From an uncultured Clostridium sp. (GTDB lineage: Bacteria; Bacillota; Clostridia; TANB77; CAG-508), in the NCBI GenBank assembly GCA_900553865.1, contig USFC01000073.1, positions 1-6,757 on the forward strand: 6,757 nucleotides of DNA, in the 5' to 3' direction. Of this stretch, positions 6,291 through 6,757 are shown piece after piece. The notes beneath the pieces are model-generated. The model was given only the letters and a program-made list of their open reading frames with translations. It searched no databases and was not told the DNA's origin. The position numbers and the translations under genes were made by a program. The first letter of the stretch is position 1. The number at the start of each line of letters is the position of its first letter.

Positions 6291-6757
6291 CTAAAGGCTG
6301 ACAAGCACGGCGCGGAAGCCGTCGTGGTAGTTGCTATCGCCCAAATGACGGTAGAACGCACACACACCAGCACGTGAACCATCCCAAAAGTAGCCACCAC
6401 GAATGAAGAACGGATGGCGCAAGGCTGGGGAACAAGAGTAGTTGCTCGTCCATGAGCTGTAGTTCCATCCATCTTCTGATGTTCCTGCTTTTCCACTATT
6501 TGTTTCTCTTAGAGCATCTCCATATATTTTTGAATTTGCTACAAAATTTTGTCTACTTGCTATATCTAAATCTGCTACTTTATTTCCTTCTGAATCTTTT
6601 TCATTAAATGGATACACTGTTGTATATTTTGTACTTTCCGTTTTTAAAGTATTTCCATTATATGCTATTGATGCTCCTTGACCGCTTAAATTTCCATTTC
6701 CGTTTGCTACATATGCTGCTGTTCTCTCCCATACTGTTCCAGACATATCATATACTC
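6291..6757 (-). CDS. FGE/C-type-lectin-like protein, putative DGR target, N-terminus beyond window
   Basis: The last 154 residues are visible; the frame is open through the right edge, so the internal ATG at 6746 is not the start. The visible part opens with VYDMSGTVWERTAAYV, the counterpart of the VYDMSGNVWEW segment of formylglycine-generating-enzyme/SUMF1-type domains, and then has a polar Gly/Asn/Ser/Thr-rich middle (~18-75). After GDALRET (79-85) comes an aromatic segment with GWN, SSW and SNYS, and the protein ends in a block HPFFIRGG (114-121), GS-AGV (126-131), GFRAVLVSL (146-154). This C-terminal framework is typical of DGR target proteins, which display a diversified ligand-binding face on this fold. 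The cysteines visible are at 108 and 132. The first two thirds of the visible gene is AT-rich like the genome, but the last ~130 nt is about 57% G+C. The alternative is an ordinary SUMF1-fold protein. Some DGR targets in Bacillota carry prepilin or surface-anchoring N-termini, which cannot be tested here. Confidence 0.85.
   Translation of the reverse strand, partial: VYDMSGTVWERTAAYVANGNGNLSGQGASIAYNGNTLKTESTKYTTVYPFNEKDSEGNKVADLDIASRQNFVANSKIYGDALRETNSGKAGTSEDGWNYSSWTSNYSCSPALRHPFFIRGGYFWDGSRAGVCAFYRHLGDSNYHDGFRAVLVSL
6296..6420 (-). other. Candidate DGR variable region (VR)
   Basis: The 3' terminal block of the FGE-like gene. Constant framework residues (FFIRGG, DGS-AGV-AF, GFRAVL) alternate with likely variable positions Y-F-W-D, R, C, Y-R-H-L and D-S-N-Y-H-D. 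The codon run AGC-AAC-TAC-CAC-GAC (6335-6321) is all NNC, as expected if each came from an AAC codon in a template repeat by adenine-specific mutagenesis. The G/C-rich end (GGCTTCCGCGCCGTGCTTG) is where an initiation-of-mutagenic-homing sequence would lie. No matching template repeat or reverse transcriptase gene is present in this window, so boundaries are approximate. Confidence 0.6.

Noticed and set aside
6149..6496. Minus-strand 115-codon frame overlapping the FGE-like gene
   Set aside because: It is a different frame of the GC-rich block, reads through the terminator hairpin, and has no family features; the FGE-like frame has clear motifs.
1..6757. CRISPR array, tRNA, rRNA, insertion sequence, or a DGR template repeat inside the window
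   Set aside because: I saw no regularly spaced repeats, cloverleaf, transposase frame, or second copy of the 6296-6420 block on either strand.

Overview
The window is low-GC (roughly a quarter to a third G+C in most genes) and uses the standard genetic code. It contains a full-length SecA with a C-terminal zinc motif and a YtvI-like AI-2E permease. This fits a low-GC Bacillota, probably a Clostridia-type and possibly gut-associated organism. The lineage is an inference from composition and gene style; no rRNA or other phylogenetic marker apart from secA is present.

Layout, left to right. (1) 1-367, minus strand: the N-terminal part of a small two-helix membrane protein resembling DUF3592, cut by the window edge. 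(2) 509-3262, minus strand: secA, the preprotein translocase ATPase, with its own promoter near 3304-3332. (3) 3432-3974, plus strand, divergent from secA: a single-helix-anchored protein whose soluble part resembles the C-terminal domain of the YcgQ/TIGR03943 (DUF1980) family. It is followed by a strong hairpin terminator at 4031-4061. (4) 4087-4516: a compositionally distinct patch. It holds a 67-codon gene of unknown function with a very good promoter and Shine-Dalgarno, a perfect 10+10 palindrome lying on that promoter, and degenerate hairpin-forming repeats. (5) 4518-6099, minus strand: a probable two-gene unit of a cysteine-rich CBS-pair protein followed by the YtvI-like permease. (6) 6193-6231: a clear minus-strand intrinsic terminator. 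(7) 6291-6757, minus strand: the C-terminal 154 residues of a formylglycine-generating-enzyme/C-type-lectin-like protein, running off the right edge.

The most interesting element is the last one. Its final ~45 codons have the layout of a variable region (VR) of a diversity-generating retroelement (DGR) target protein: an RGG...GS.AGV...GFR.VL framework, surface positions filled mostly by Y/H/D/S/N/R/W, a run of NNC codons, and a sudden jump in G+C from about 26% to about 57%. Neither the reverse transcriptase nor the template repeat is in this window, so the DGR assignment is a supported hypothesis and not a demonstration.

The genes are not one pathway. secA is a housekeeping export gene, the CBS and YtvI-like genes probably form a small operon, and several neighbours are membrane or extracytoplasmic proteins.
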